From Falsiroseomonas tokyonensis (lineage in GTDB: Bacteria > Pseudomonadota > Alphaproteobacteria > Acetobacterales > Acetobacteraceae), in the NCBI RefSeq assembly GCF_019024325.1, contig NZ_JAFNJS010000009.1:1-64000 (forward strand): a DNA stretch of 64,000 nt, in the 5' to 3' direction. How positions within the stretch are numbered: position 1 is the stretch's first letter; each line of letters starts with the position of its first letter. A model generated the notes under the pieces. The model ran no database searches, was not told the DNA's origin, and was given only the letters and a program-made list of their open reading frames with translations. Made by a program: the position numbers and the translations under genes. Positions 17,854 through 26,317 of the stretch are shown one piece after another.

Positions 17854-18930
17854 TCAGCGCCTCGTGACCGAAAGGTCCAGCACGCGGTCCTGCGGGTCGA
17901 GGTCGCGCTCCAGCGCATCCAGCGTCGCGCCGAACTCCGCGCGCATCGCCGCCTTCTCCGCCTCCGGCAGCCAGGACCCCTCCAGCCCCGCCAGGCTCAG
18001 CTTCCGCGCCTCCGCCACGCCCCAGCCGAGATCGGCAAAAACCGTGCGCCAACTATGGCCCATGGTGGTGCCGAAGATGGTGGGGTCGTCGGTGCCCAGG
18101 CTGATGTTCAGCCCGGCGTCGAACATCGCCTTGATGCGCTGGCGCCGCGGCGCGCGGTTCCATTCCATGCCGGACCAGCAGGCCATGGTGAACGGCACCT
18201 GGTCCTTCACCGCGCGGGCCACCACGGCGGGGTCGGCCAGCATGTTGTAGCCATGGTCCAGCCGGTCGCAGCCCAGCATGTCGCGGCACAGGCTGTAATG
18301 CATGGGCGGCGCTTCAAACAGCGTCTGGTTGTCCTCGCAGACATGCGCCGTGCGACGGTAGCCGGCCCGGCCCGCCTGCCGCCAAGCCTCGACCCAGAGA
18401 TGCGCGGGCCCGGCGCGCTCGGCGCCGTCCAGGCCGATGCCGATCACCTCCGGCCGCTGCCACTTCGCCATCCACTCCAGCATCTGCAGGGATTCGGAAG
18501 GCAGGCAGACGCTGCGGTCGATACAGGCGATCAGTTTGGCGGAGACGCCATAGGCGGCGTTGCCGCGCGCCAGACCTTCCAGCAGCCCGTCGACGATCTC
18601 CGGGTAGGTCACGCCGTTCGGGGCGAAGTAGTGCGGATTGAAGAAGATCTCGGTGTGGCGGACGTTGCCGTGGCGGTGCAGGTCCTCGATGCATTCGAAG
18701 GCGATGCGGGCGAACTCGGCCGGCGTCCGCACCGCCAGCGCGCCGAGCCGCAGGATGTCGAGGAAGTCGTAGAAGGTCTCGAAGCGGTACATCTCGGCGG
18801 CCGGCTTGGGCAGGCGCACGCCGTTCCTCGCGGCCAGCTCGTCCAGCGTTTCGGCCCGGATCGCACCGGCGATATGCAGGTGCAGCTCCACCTTCGGCAC
18901 GGCGTCGAGATAGTCGGAGAAGGAGAGCAT
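17854..18930 (-). CDS. Adenosine-deaminase-family hydrolase
   Basis: This is a 358-residue metallo-dependent deaminase of the adenosine/adenine deaminase family (PF00962). It has the zinc ligands H17-x-H19 (ELHLHIAGA), H196, catalytic E199 in a variant motif HVCED (usual form H.GE, so Cys replaces Gly), H226 in RLDHGYNM, and D281-D282 in SLGTDDPTIFGTT. The substrate may be an adenine derivative or another aminopurine. Its ATG overlaps the stop of the upstream binding-protein gene by 1 nt (TGATG), so the two are translated together. This suggests that the receptor captures the compound that is deaminated. Confidence 0.8.
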   Translation of the reverse strand: MLSFSDYLDAVPKVELHLHIAGAIRAETLDELAARNGVRLPKPAAEMYRFETFYDFLDILRLGALAVRTPAEFARIAFECIEDLHRHGNVRHTEIFFNPHYFAPNGVTYPEIVDGLLEGLARGNAAYGVSAKLIACIDRSVCLPSESLQMLEWMAKWQRPEVIGIGLDGAERAGPAHLWVEAWRQAGRAGYRRTAHVCEDNQTLFEAPPMHYSLCRDMLGCDRLDHGYNMLADPAVVARAVKDQVPFTMACWSGMEWNRAPRRQRIKAMFDAGLNISLGTDDPTIFGTTMGHSWRTVFADLGWGVAEARKLSLAGLEGSWLPEAEKAAMRAEFGATLDALERDLDPQDRVLDLSVTRR

Positions 18931-20492
18931 CAGCGGCGCTCCAGGTTCCAGAGGAACATGGCCGGGCCGCGCAGCACGCCGTTCAGGTCCGACCGCCAGG
19001 CGCTCGCAGCCGTGAACTGGCCGAGTGGCATGTAGAAGCCGTCCTCGGCCGCCAGGCGATGGATCTCGTCCGAGATGCGCTTGCGTTCCGCATCATCCTG
19101 CGCGCGCGCGAATTCCACGCGCAGCCGCTCCACCTCGGCATTCTCGGGCCATCCCGCGAAGCCGCCGGTGCGGCCGGCGCCATTCACAAAGGGATTGAGC
19201 AACGGCGACTGCATGTCCGGCACCGTGTTGGTCGTATGCGCCCGGTTCCACCCCTCCTGCCGCGCCCGCCGCCCAAAATAGGTGTTGAGGTCCATGGTCT
19301 GCAGGTCGACCCGGAAGCCGAGCTGGGTCAGCAGCCCCTGCGAGACCAGGCCCAGCGCCGCGATGCCGGGCGCATCGGCGGGATGGATGATGGCGACGGG
19401 GCGGGAGAGGTCCGCGCCCGACTCCCGCAGCATGCGGCGCGCCGCCTCCAGGTCGGTCGAAGCCGGCATGCCAGCCGTGGTCTCCAGCGGCGTGCCGCAG
19501 CCGAACATGCTGCGGCATTCGCGGGCGAATTCCGGGCGTCCGGCAACTGCCGCAAGATAATCCGCCTGGTTCACCGCCAGCATCACCGCGCGCCGCACCT
19601 GCGGATTGTCGAAGGGCGGGTGCAGGTGGTTGAAGCGCAGGATGCCCTGGTAGCCGAAGGGCGAGACGGTCGCGACCCTCACCGCGCGATTGCGCTCCAG
19701 GATCGGCAGCACATCGGCCGGCAAGCGTTCCACATAGTCGATCTCGCCGGTGGTGAGCGCCGAGACCTGGGTCGAGACATCCGGCATGGCGAGCAGCTCC
19801 ACCCGCTCCATCCGCGCCACCTTGCCGCCGCTGGCCCAGACCGCGGGCTCCGGCCGCGGGCGATAGCCAGGGTTGCGGGTGACGACGATGCGGTCGCCGG
19901 GCCGGTATTCCTCCCGCACGAAGCGATAGGGGCCGCTGCCCATCACCTCCGTCACCTGCTGCGTCGGCGGCGTGGCGGCCAGGCGCGCCGGCATCATCAT
20001 CGGCACCATGGCGCCGGGCTTGCCGAGCGCCTGCAGCACCAGGCCGAAGGGTTCGCGCAGCACCAGCCGGAAGGTTTTGGCGTCAATCACATCGAGGCTC
20101 GCGCTGGCGCGCATCATCGCGCCACCCAATGCATCCCGCGCGCCCCAGCGGCGCAGCGAAGCCACGCAATCCTCTGCAGTCACCGCGGAACCGTCATGCC
20201 AGGCGAGGCCGTCGCGCAGGACAAAGGTCCAGGTCAGGCCATCCGCGCTGCGCTCCCAGCGATCCAGCATCTGCGGCGTCGGCTCCCAGCGGTCATTCAC
20301 CGCCACCAGCGTATCAAAGACCAGGTAGGCGAAGTCGCGCGTGGTGAAGCTGGTGGTGAAATGCGGGTCCAGCACCGTGGTCAGAGTCTCCGGCGCCACG
20401 CGCAGGGTGCGGGCGCGGTCGGGCTGCTGGGCTGCAACTGGCATGGCAGCCAGCAGGGCAGCGGCGAACAGGGCAAGGGCGGTGCGCGGCAT
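18930..20492 (-). CDS. ABC transporter substrate-binding protein, family 5
   Basis: This is a 520-residue SBP_bac_5 receptor with signal peptide MPRTALALFAAALLAAMPVAA. Landmarks include LDPHFTTSFTTRDFAYLVFDTLV, WTFVLRDGLAWHDGSAVTAEDCV, GSGPYRFVREEY and GQFTAASAWR near the end. It is the first gene of a two-gene minus-strand unit with the adenosine-deaminase-like enzyme. No permease is next to it. The 149 bp between it and the divergent dehydrogenase at 20642 hold no clear operator. Ligand is unknown; the coupling to a deaminase hints at a nucleobase-like compound. Confidence 0.85.
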   Translation of the reverse strand: MPRTALALFAAALLAAMPVAAQQPDRARTLRVAPETLTTVLDPHFTTSFTTRDFAYLVFDTLVAVNDRWEPTPQMLDRWERSADGLTWTFVLRDGLAWHDGSAVTAEDCVASLRRWGARDALGGAMMRASASLDVIDAKTFRLVLREPFGLVLQALGKPGAMVPMMMPARLAATPPTQQVTEVMGSGPYRFVREEYRPGDRIVVTRNPGYRPRPEPAVWASGGKVARMERVELLAMPDVSTQVSALTTGEIDYVERLPADVLPILERNRAVRVATVSPFGYQGILRFNHLHPPFDNPQVRRAVMLAVNQADYLAAVAGRPEFARECRSMFGCGTPLETTAGMPASTDLEAARRMLRESGADLSRPVAIIHPADAPGIAALGLVSQGLLTQLGFRVDLQTMDLNTYFGRRARQEGWNRAHTTNTVPDMQSPLLNPFVNGAGRTGGFAGWPENAEVERLRVEFARAQDDAERKRISDEIHRLAAEDGFYMPLGQFTAASAWRSDLNGVLRGPAMFLWNLERR

Positions 20493-20641
20493 GGCGCGGA
20501 CTCCTGGCGGATCTGGGTCTTGGGGGGCTGTGGCGGCGTTTGGCGGGAAGGGTGCCGCCCGCCCCCGGCGGCGTCAACGCGCGGCGCTTGATCGCGCAGC
20601 GGGAAGGCGCCAAGCATCCGGCAACAGGGAAGGATCGGATC

Positions 20642-21673
20642 ATGCGGGCCATCGTCATTCATGCCGCGCGCGACCTGCGCGTGGAGGACCAGGACTCCGG
20701 CCCGCCCGGCGCCGGGCAGGTCGCGGTGCGCATTCGCCAGGGCGGCATCTGCGGCTCGGACCTGCACTACTACCTGCATGGCGGTTTTGGCGTGGTGCGG
20801 GTGCGCCAGCCCATGGTGCTGGGCCATGAGATCGCCGGCGAGATTTCCGCCCTCGGCGCCGGCGTCGCGGGCCTCGCGGTGGGCGACAAGGTGGCGGTGA
20901 ATCCCTCCCGCCCCTGCGGCGCCTGCCGCTACTGCCTTGCGGGCCAGGCGCAGCATTGCCTGGACATGCGCTTCTACGGCAGCGCGATGCGGATGCCGCA
21001 TGTCGACGGCGGCTTTCGCCAAAACCTGGTCTGCGACGCGGCGCAGGCCGTGAAGCTGCCCGCCACTATGGATTTGCGCCGCGCTGCCTTCGCGGAGCCG
21101 CTGGCAGTGTGTCTGCACGCCGCGCGCCAGGCCGGCCCCCTGATGGGCGCGCGCGTGCTGATCACCGGCGCCGGCCCCATCGGCATGCTGTGTCTGTTGG
21201 TGGCGCGCCATGCCGGCGCGCGGCAGGTGGTGATGACGGACCTGACGCCGAAGCCGCTCGCCCTGGCCCGCGAATTGGGCGCCGATGCCACGCATGATTT
21301 GCGGGCGGAGCCGGAGGCACTGGCGCCCTATGGCGCGGACAAGGGCAGCTTCGACGTCGTCTTCGAATGTGCCGGCAGCGGGCTGGCGCTGGCGGGCGCA
21401 ATCGCCGCGGCGCGGCCCGGCGCCACCATCGTGCAGGTCGGCATCGGCGGCGATGCCTCCGTGCCGCTGAACACGCTGGTGGCGAAGGAGATCACGCTGC
21501 GCGGCACCTTCCGGTTCCACGAGGAATTCGCGCTGGCCGTGGATGCGCTGGCGCGCGGCGCAATCGACCCGATGAAGCTGCTGACGGAGGTGGTGCCGAT
21601 GGAGGATGCGGTGGCCGCCTTCGATCTCGCCGCGGACCGTGCGCGGGCGATGAAGGTGCAGCTGGCGCTGTAG
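20642..21673 (+). CDS. Zinc-dependent alcohol dehydrogenase, L-idonate 5-dehydrogenase type
   Basis: This is a 343-residue medium-chain dehydrogenase that oxidises a polyol or sugar acid with NAD(P). Catalytic zinc ligands are C37, H62 and E63 (GICGSD, GHE); structural zinc ligands are C92, C95, C98 and C106. The Rossmann motif is GAGPIGML near 178. The sequence GSDLHYYLHGG and the overall length fit L-idonate 5-dehydrogenase and related polyol dehydrogenases. The ATG at 20642 with ggaagga upstream was chosen; an earlier in-frame ATG at 20540 lies in the divergent promoter region. A gamma-glutamyltransferase follows 42 bp on. Confidence 0.82.
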   Translation: MRAIVIHAARDLRVEDQDSGPPGAGQVAVRIRQGGICGSDLHYYLHGGFGVVRVRQPMVLGHEIAGEISALGAGVAGLAVGDKVAVNPSRPCGACRYCLAGQAQHCLDMRFYGSAMRMPHVDGGFRQNLVCDAAQAVKLPATMDLRRAAFAEPLAVCLHAARQAGPLMGARVLITGAGPIGMLCLLVARHAGARQVVMTDLTPKPLALARELGADATHDLRAEPEALAPYGADKGSFDVVFECAGSGLALAGAIAAARPGATIVQVGIGGDASVPLNTLVAKEITLRGTFRFHEEFALAVDALARGAIDPMKLLTEVVPMEDAVAAFDLAADRARAMKVQLAL

Positions 21674-21715
21674 CCCCCCTTCCCGCCCAGGATATCGCGG
21701 CCCAAACTGCGCGCC

Positions 21716-23431
21716 GTGCAGCAGATGGGCTTGGTGATGGCAGCGGTTTCGGTTGGGCAGAACGGCTTTCCCCTGGTGCTGGAGAAGACGCCCGCCACCG
21801 GGTCCCGCGGCGTGGTCACCAGCAACCACCCCATGGCCTCCGCCGCCGGCGCGCAGGTGCTGCTGGAAGGCGGCAATGCGGTGGATGCCGCCCTCGCCAC
21901 GCTCTTCGCGCTGACGGTGGTGGAGCCGATGATGGTCGGCCTGCTCGGCGGCGGTGTCGGCCATATCCGCATGGCGGATGGGCGGCATGCGGTGATGGAC
22001 GGCCTCTCCACCGCCCCCGCCGCCGCGACACCCACGATGTACACGCCCCGCACCGATGTGCCGCCGGAGGAGCGGGAGGTGGAGGGCCGCAGCAATGCGA
22101 TCGGCCCGCTCTCCGTCGCCGTGCCGGCCGCGCTGCGCGCCTGGGCGCAGACGCTGCAGACCTACGGAACCTGGTCGCTGGCCGATGTGATGGCGCCGGC
22201 GATCCACCTCGCCGCCAATGGCTTTCGCGTCACGCCCTATCTCTCCGACTGCATCGGCGATGCGGCGCCGGACCTTGCGCGCGATGCCGACCTGGCCGCG
22301 CGCTTCCTGCCGGGCGGCGTGAAGCGCGCCGCGGGCGAGCGCCTCGTCCAGGGCGCCTATGCCGAGACGCTGCGCGCCATCGCCAAGGAAGGCCCGGACC
22401 TGCTGCATGCGGGCGCACTGGGCGGCCTGGTGGCGGATGCGCTGGCGGCCGGCGGCGGCATCATCACCCGAGCTGACCTGCGCGCCAGCCGTCCCATCGC
22501 GCGCGCGCCGATCGGCGCAAGCTATCGCGGCTACGAGGTTTTCGCGCCGCCGCCACCGGCCTCCGCCGGCGTGCATGTGGCGCAGATGCTGAACGTGATG
22601 AGCGGCTTCGACATCGCCGCGATGGGCTTCGGCACGGTCGAATCCTGGCACCTGGTGGCGGAGGTGCTGAAGATGGCCTTCGCCGATCGCGCGGTGGCGA
22701 CGGCAGATCCGGATTTCGTCACGGTGCCGGTGGAGACGCTGACCTCCGCCGCCTATGCCGATCTGCGTCGCGCGGAGATCGACCCGGCTCGCGCGCAGCA
22801 ATGGGCGGCGCATCCCTCGCTCGCGGAATCCAACTGCACCACGCATGTGACGGTGGCCGATGCGGCGGGGAATATCGTGGCCACGACGCAGACCATCAAC
22901 GCGCTGTTCGGCGCGCGCATCGCGATCCCCGGCACCGGGCTGATCGCCAACAACTACATGCACAATTTCGACCCGCGGCCGGGCCTGGCGCTGTCCGTGC
23001 AGCCGGGCAAGCGCGTCTATACCTCCATGGCGCCGACGATCGCGCTGCGCGATGGCAAGCCCGCCTTCGCACTTGGCCTGCCGGGCGGCTTGAAGATTTT
23101 TCCCTCCGCCTTTCAGGCGGTGCTGAACCTGATCGACCATGGCATGACTCTGCAGCAGGCCGTGGAAGCGCCGCGCATCTGGACGCAGGGCCTGGCGCTG
23201 GAGCTGGAGCCGGCGGTGCCTGATGCCGTAGCGGCGGCGCTGGCCGCGCTGGGCCATCCGGTGCGGCGCGTGGCGACCATCGGCGGCGGCATGAACGGTA
23301 TCGCCTTCAACGCCGATGGGACGATGACGGGCGCCGCCTGCTGGCGCGCCGATGGATCGGTGGTGGCATTGGGCGGCGGGCTGGCGCGCGCCGGCGTGCG
23401 CTTCGTGCTGGAGACCGCCAAACCTGTTTGA
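21716..23431 (+). CDS. Gamma-glutamyltransferase family protein
   Basis: This is a 571-residue N-terminal-nucleophile enzyme that cleaves or transfers gamma-glutamyl groups. The precursor would be cut before T375 in the NCTTHVTVAD motif, which corresponds to the catalytic Thr of E. coli Ggt (TTHYSVVD). NHPMASAAG, EGGNAVDAA and the small-subunit residues TSMAPTIALRDGKPAFALGLPGG are also present. No clear signal peptide is seen, unlike the periplasmic E. coli enzyme. The GTG start at 21716 could also be one of the ATGs within the next 8 codons. A 2-hydroxyacid dehydrogenase follows after 19 bp, so the pair is probably one transcript. Confidence 0.85.
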   Translation: MQQMGLVMAAVSVGQNGFPLVLEKTPATGSRGVVTSNHPMASAAGAQVLLEGGNAVDAALATLFALTVVEPMMVGLLGGGVGHIRMADGRHAVMDGLSTAPAAATPTMYTPRTDVPPEEREVEGRSNAIGPLSVAVPAALRAWAQTLQTYGTWSLADVMAPAIHLAANGFRVTPYLSDCIGDAAPDLARDADLAARFLPGGVKRAAGERLVQGAYAETLRAIAKEGPDLLHAGALGGLVADALAAGGGIITRADLRASRPIARAPIGASYRGYEVFAPPPPASAGVHVAQMLNVMSGFDIAAMGFGTVESWHLVAEVLKMAFADRAVATADPDFVTVPVETLTSAAYADLRRAEIDPARAQQWAAHPSLAESNCTTHVTVADAAGNIVATTQTINALFGARIAIPGTGLIANNYMHNFDPRPGLALSVQPGKRVYTSMAPTIALRDGKPAFALGLPGGLKIFPSAFQAVLNLIDHGMTLQQAVEAPRIWTQGLALELEPAVPDAVAAALAALGHPVRRVATIGGGMNGIAFNADGTMTGAACWRADGSVVALGGGLARAGVRFVLETAKPV

Positions 23432-23450
23432 CCCTCCCCAGGACCCAGAC

Positions 23451-24416
23451 ATGACGAAGAAGATTGCCCTGCTGCAGCCCATCGCCGGCGAGATGGCCGA
23501 GATCATCCAGTCCTGCCTGCCCGCCGGCTTCACCGCCACCGCCGTGAAGGGCCGCAGCGTCGGGGATCTGCGGGCCGAGGTTGCCGATGCCGAATATGCG
23601 CTGTGGTGGGACGTGCCCGTGCCGGCCGAGGTGTTGGCCGCCGGGCCGAAGCTGAAGCTGGTGCACAAATGGGGCGTCGGCATCGACAATATCGACCTCG
23701 ACTATTGCCGCGCCCACGGCATCCAGGTGGCGCGCACCACCGGCAGCAACGCCGCGCCCGTCGCGGAATTCACCATCGGCCTGATGCTGGCCCTCGCCCG
23801 CCGCATCGTGCCTGCGCACAACAGCACCACCGCCGGCGGCTGGGCGAAGAACGAGGTGTGGAAGCAGTCCGTGATGCTGAGCGGCAAGACCGTCGGCATC
23901 ATCGGCCTCGGCGCCATCGGCAAGGGCGTCGCCAAGCGGCTGCAAGGCTTCGATTGCCGCGTGCTGTACTATTCCCGCACCAAGCTGCCCGAGGACCAGG
24001 CGCGCGCGCTGGGTGTGGAATACCGCGCGCTGGATGACCTGCTGGGCGAGGTCGATTTCCTCTCCCTCAACTGCCCGCTGACGCCCGAGACCAAGGGCAT
24101 GATCGACGCCGCGGCGCTGGCGAGGATGAAGCCAACGGCAAGCCTGGTGAATGTGGCGCGCGGCGGCGTGGTGGTGGAGGCGGATCTGGTGGCGGCGCTG
24201 AAGGCCGGAAAGCTGCGCGCCGCGGCCGTGGATGTCTTCGACCAGGAACCGCCGCCCGCCGACCATCCGCTGCTGCACATGGACAACGTGCTCGTCACGC
24301 CGCATTGCGCAAGCACGGCCTATGAGAACAGCCGCCGCAGCATCGAGCACTGGCTGGGCAATATGGTCCGCGTCTCGAAGGGCGAGCCGATCCCGGAGCA
24401 GGACCGCGTGGTGTGA
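23451..24416 (+). CDS. D-2-hydroxyacid dehydrogenase (phosphoglycerate dehydrogenase-like)
   Basis: This is a 321-residue NAD-dependent D-2-hydroxyacid dehydrogenase. The Rossmann motif GLGAIGKG is near residue 149, and the catalytic set is R237 (VNVARGG), E266 (FDQEPP) and H285 (TPHCAST). There is no ACT domain, so it is not full-length SerA. The start at 23451 gives MTKKIALLQP and lies 19 bp after the gamma-glutamyltransferase stop. With the upstream genes it could process a gamma-glutamylated or hydroxyacid compound; that link is inference. Confidence 0.88.
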   Translation: MTKKIALLQPIAGEMAEIIQSCLPAGFTATAVKGRSVGDLRAEVADAEYALWWDVPVPAEVLAAGPKLKLVHKWGVGIDNIDLDYCRAHGIQVARTTGSNAAPVAEFTIGLMLALARRIVPAHNSTTAGGWAKNEVWKQSVMLSGKTVGIIGLGAIGKGVAKRLQGFDCRVLYYSRTKLPEDQARALGVEYRALDDLLGEVDFLSLNCPLTPETKGMIDAAALARMKPTASLVNVARGGVVVEADLVAALKAGKLRAAAVDVFDQEPPPADHPLLHMDNVLVTPHCASTAYENSRRSIEHWLGNMVRVSKGEPIPEQDRVV

Positions 24417-24421
24417 GATCT

Positions 24422-24508
24422 CCCTCCCCCGTTCACGGGGGAGGGTCGGGGTGGGGGCTGAGCGCGCGCAGACCCCCACCCAACCCTCCCCCGTGTTACG
24501 GGGGAGGG
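24422..24508. repeat. CCCTCCCCC intergenic repeat, copy B (convergent junction)
   Basis: Two cores, CCCTCCCCCG-ttca-CGGGGGAGGG at about 24422-24445 and CCCTCCCCCG-tgtta-CGGGGGAGGG at about 24484-24508, flank gtcggggtgggggc and gacccccacccaa. The block is nearly symmetrical and sits between two converging stop codons only 100 bp apart. It is related to copies A, C and D and is likely a two-way terminator. Confidence 0.7.
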
Positions 24509-24516
24509 CTAATGCA

Positions 24517-25329
24517 TCACTGCTTCGCGTAGTGGTGGCAGAAGCCCGCGCCGATTTCCGTCAGCCGATCCGCGATCAGCTTGCCGCTCTCCGCGCTGCA
24601 CAGCCGCGGATCGCCCGTGCCGAGACCATTCGGGCTGACCGCATCGTACTCGATCGGCACTGTGACTTCGGCGCCGTTGAAGCTCAGCGAGCCCCAGCCC
24701 TGGAAGGGCAGGCCAAGCGCCGTCGGATTGCCGCTGCGCGGCTCCGGAATCAGGTCCGTGCGGATACGCTCCGGGAACAGATGCATCCCGAGGCTGGTCA
24801 GCGGATCCGCGCCGTGGCTCGACACCGCCTTCGCCTTCTCCGCCCCCAGCAGCTTGGGCATCTCCGCATAGGCGATTCGCCACAGATACAGCGCCGGGAT
24901 CACCAGGCCCGTCCTGTGCATCACCGAGCGCGTCGCCTCGTTCACCACATTGACGTTGCCGCCATGGCCGTTGATGACGATGAGCTTCGTCAGCTTGTGC
25001 CGCAGCAACTCTCCAAACATCTCATCGAGCACGGCCCGAAACGTGGCGGCCGAGAGCGCGATGCCGCCCGGCATCGGGCCGAAGAAATCGCCCTTGCCGA
25101 AGGGCAGCACCGGCGCGACCACGGTGCGCGTGCCTTCCGCCGTCGCGCGCAGCGCGATCAGCTCGGCCATCTTCTCGGCCAGGAAGTAGTCGCCCATCGG
25201 CGCATGCGGGCCCTGATCCTCATGGCTGCCCATCGGCAGCAGGATCACTGGGTTCTGCGGATAGAGCGTGCGGGCCTCGTCGCCCGTGATCTCGCCCATG
25301 CGGACTTTCGTCGGCGATATCTCAGTCAT
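24517..25329 (-). CDS. Creatininase-family amidohydrolase
   Basis: This is a 270-residue protein of the creatininase / formamide-hydrolase superfamily, which opens cyclic amides or cleaves formamides with two metals. The motif region reads GSHEDQGPHAPMGD: E37, H42 and D47 are kept, but the second residue after Glu is Gln where the usual motif EQHG has a metal-binding His. NGHGGN is intact. The ATG at 25329 lies 13 bp after the stop of an ABC ATPase gene, making it the last gene of the peptide-type ABC operon, so its substrate is probably what that transporter imports. Confidence 0.78.
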   Translation of the reverse strand: MTEISPTKVRMGEITGDEARTLYPQNPVILLPMGSHEDQGPHAPMGDYFLAEKMAELIALRATAEGTRTVVAPVLPFGKGDFFGPMPGGIALSAATFRAVLDEMFGELLRHKLTKLIVINGHGGNVNVVNEATRSVMHRTGLVIPALYLWRIAYAEMPKLLGAEKAKAVSSHGADPLTSLGMHLFPERIRTDLIPEPRSGNPTALGLPFQGWGSLSFNGAEVTVPIEYDAVSPNGLGTGDPRLCSAESGKLIADRLTEIGAGFCHHYAKQ

Positions 25330-25342
25330 GCTGGCGGGTTCC

Positions 25343-26317
25343 TCAGTTGATCTCATCGGCACGGATGCAGGCGACACGATGCGCCGGACTGCCGAATTCG
25401 CGAAGGGGGGGCACGGTCTCCGCGCATTCGGGCCGCGCATGCCGGCAGCGCGTGCGGAAGACGCAGCCGGAAGGCGGCGCGGAGGGGCTGGGCGGCTCGC
25501 CCGGTAGGATCTCCCGAGTCAGCCGCCGCGCCGGGTCCAGCATCGGCGTCGCCGAAAGCAGCGCGCGGGTATAGGGGTGCGAGGGGCGCGCGAAGACGTC
25601 CGCCACCGGCCCCTCCTCCATGACCCGGCCGAGATACATCACGATGACCCGGTCGCAGAGATGCCGCACCACCGGCAGGTCGTGGCTGATGAACAGCATG
25701 GCGAGACCGAGGTCGCGCCGCAGCTCCGCCAGCAGCTTCACCACCTGCGCCTGGATCGAGACATCCAGCGCCGAGACCGGCTCATCCGCGACGAGAAAAT
25801 CCGGATTGGTCGCCAGCGCCCGCGCGATGCCGAGCCGCTGCCGCTGGCCACCGGAAAATTCATGCGGATAGGCGCCGAGCCGCTGCGGATCGAGCCCCAC
25901 CCGCACGAACATCTCTGTCAGTCGCGCACGCCTCTCGGCGGCGGAGAGGCGCGTGTGGATGGCCAGCCCGTCCTCCACCTGCGCGCCGATGCTGCGACGC
26001 GCATCGAGACTTCCAAAAGGATCCTGGAAGACGATGCCCATGCGGGCACGCAGACGGCGCCAGGCGGCGCTGCCGGGTTTTGGCAGGGGATTGCCATCGA
26101 AGCGCACCGCGCCGCCCGTGGCGGCCAGCAGGCCCAGCAGCACGCGGCCGAGCGTCGACTTGCCGCTGCCGCTTTCGCCCACCACGCCCAGCGCCTCGCC
26201 CCGCGCCACGGTCGCATCCACACCGGCCACAGCGCGCACCGGCTTGCCGAGCGCGAAAATGCCGCGCGGCGCGAAGGTCATCTCGACACGCTCGGCCACC
26301 ACCAGCGGTTCGCTCAT
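25343..26317 (-). CDS. Oligopeptide/dipeptide ABC transporter ATPase (DppF/OppF type)
   Basis: This is a 324-residue cytoplasmic ATPase. Walker A is GESGSGKST near 49-57, with Q-loop FQDPFGSLD, signature SGGQRQRLGIARAL, Walker B LVADEPVSALD and the C-terminal oligopeptide-transporter extension with cysteines (GCVFRTRCRHARPEC). Its start overlaps the stop of the fused permease-ATPase by 4 nt (ATGA). With that fusion protein it supplies the second nucleotide-binding domain. Confidence 0.92.
   Translation of the reverse strand: MSEPLVVAERVEMTFAPRGIFALGKPVRAVAGVDATVARGEALGVVGESGSGKSTLGRVLLGLLAATGGAVRFDGNPLPKPGSAAWRRLRARMGIVFQDPFGSLDARRSIGAQVEDGLAIHTRLSAAERRARLTEMFVRVGLDPQRLGAYPHEFSGGQRQRLGIARALATNPDFLVADEPVSALDVSIQAQVVKLLAELRRDLGLAMLFISHDLPVVRHLCDRVIVMYLGRVMEEGPVADVFARPSHPYTRALLSATPMLDPARRLTREILPGEPPSPSAPPSGCVFRTRCRHARPECAETVPPLREFGSPAHRVACIRADEIN

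Noticed and set aside
20381-23689. A 1102-codon minus-strand open frame opposite the dehydrogenase and gamma-glutamyltransferase genes
   Set aside because: Antisense shadow; both plus-strand genes carry full catalytic motifs.
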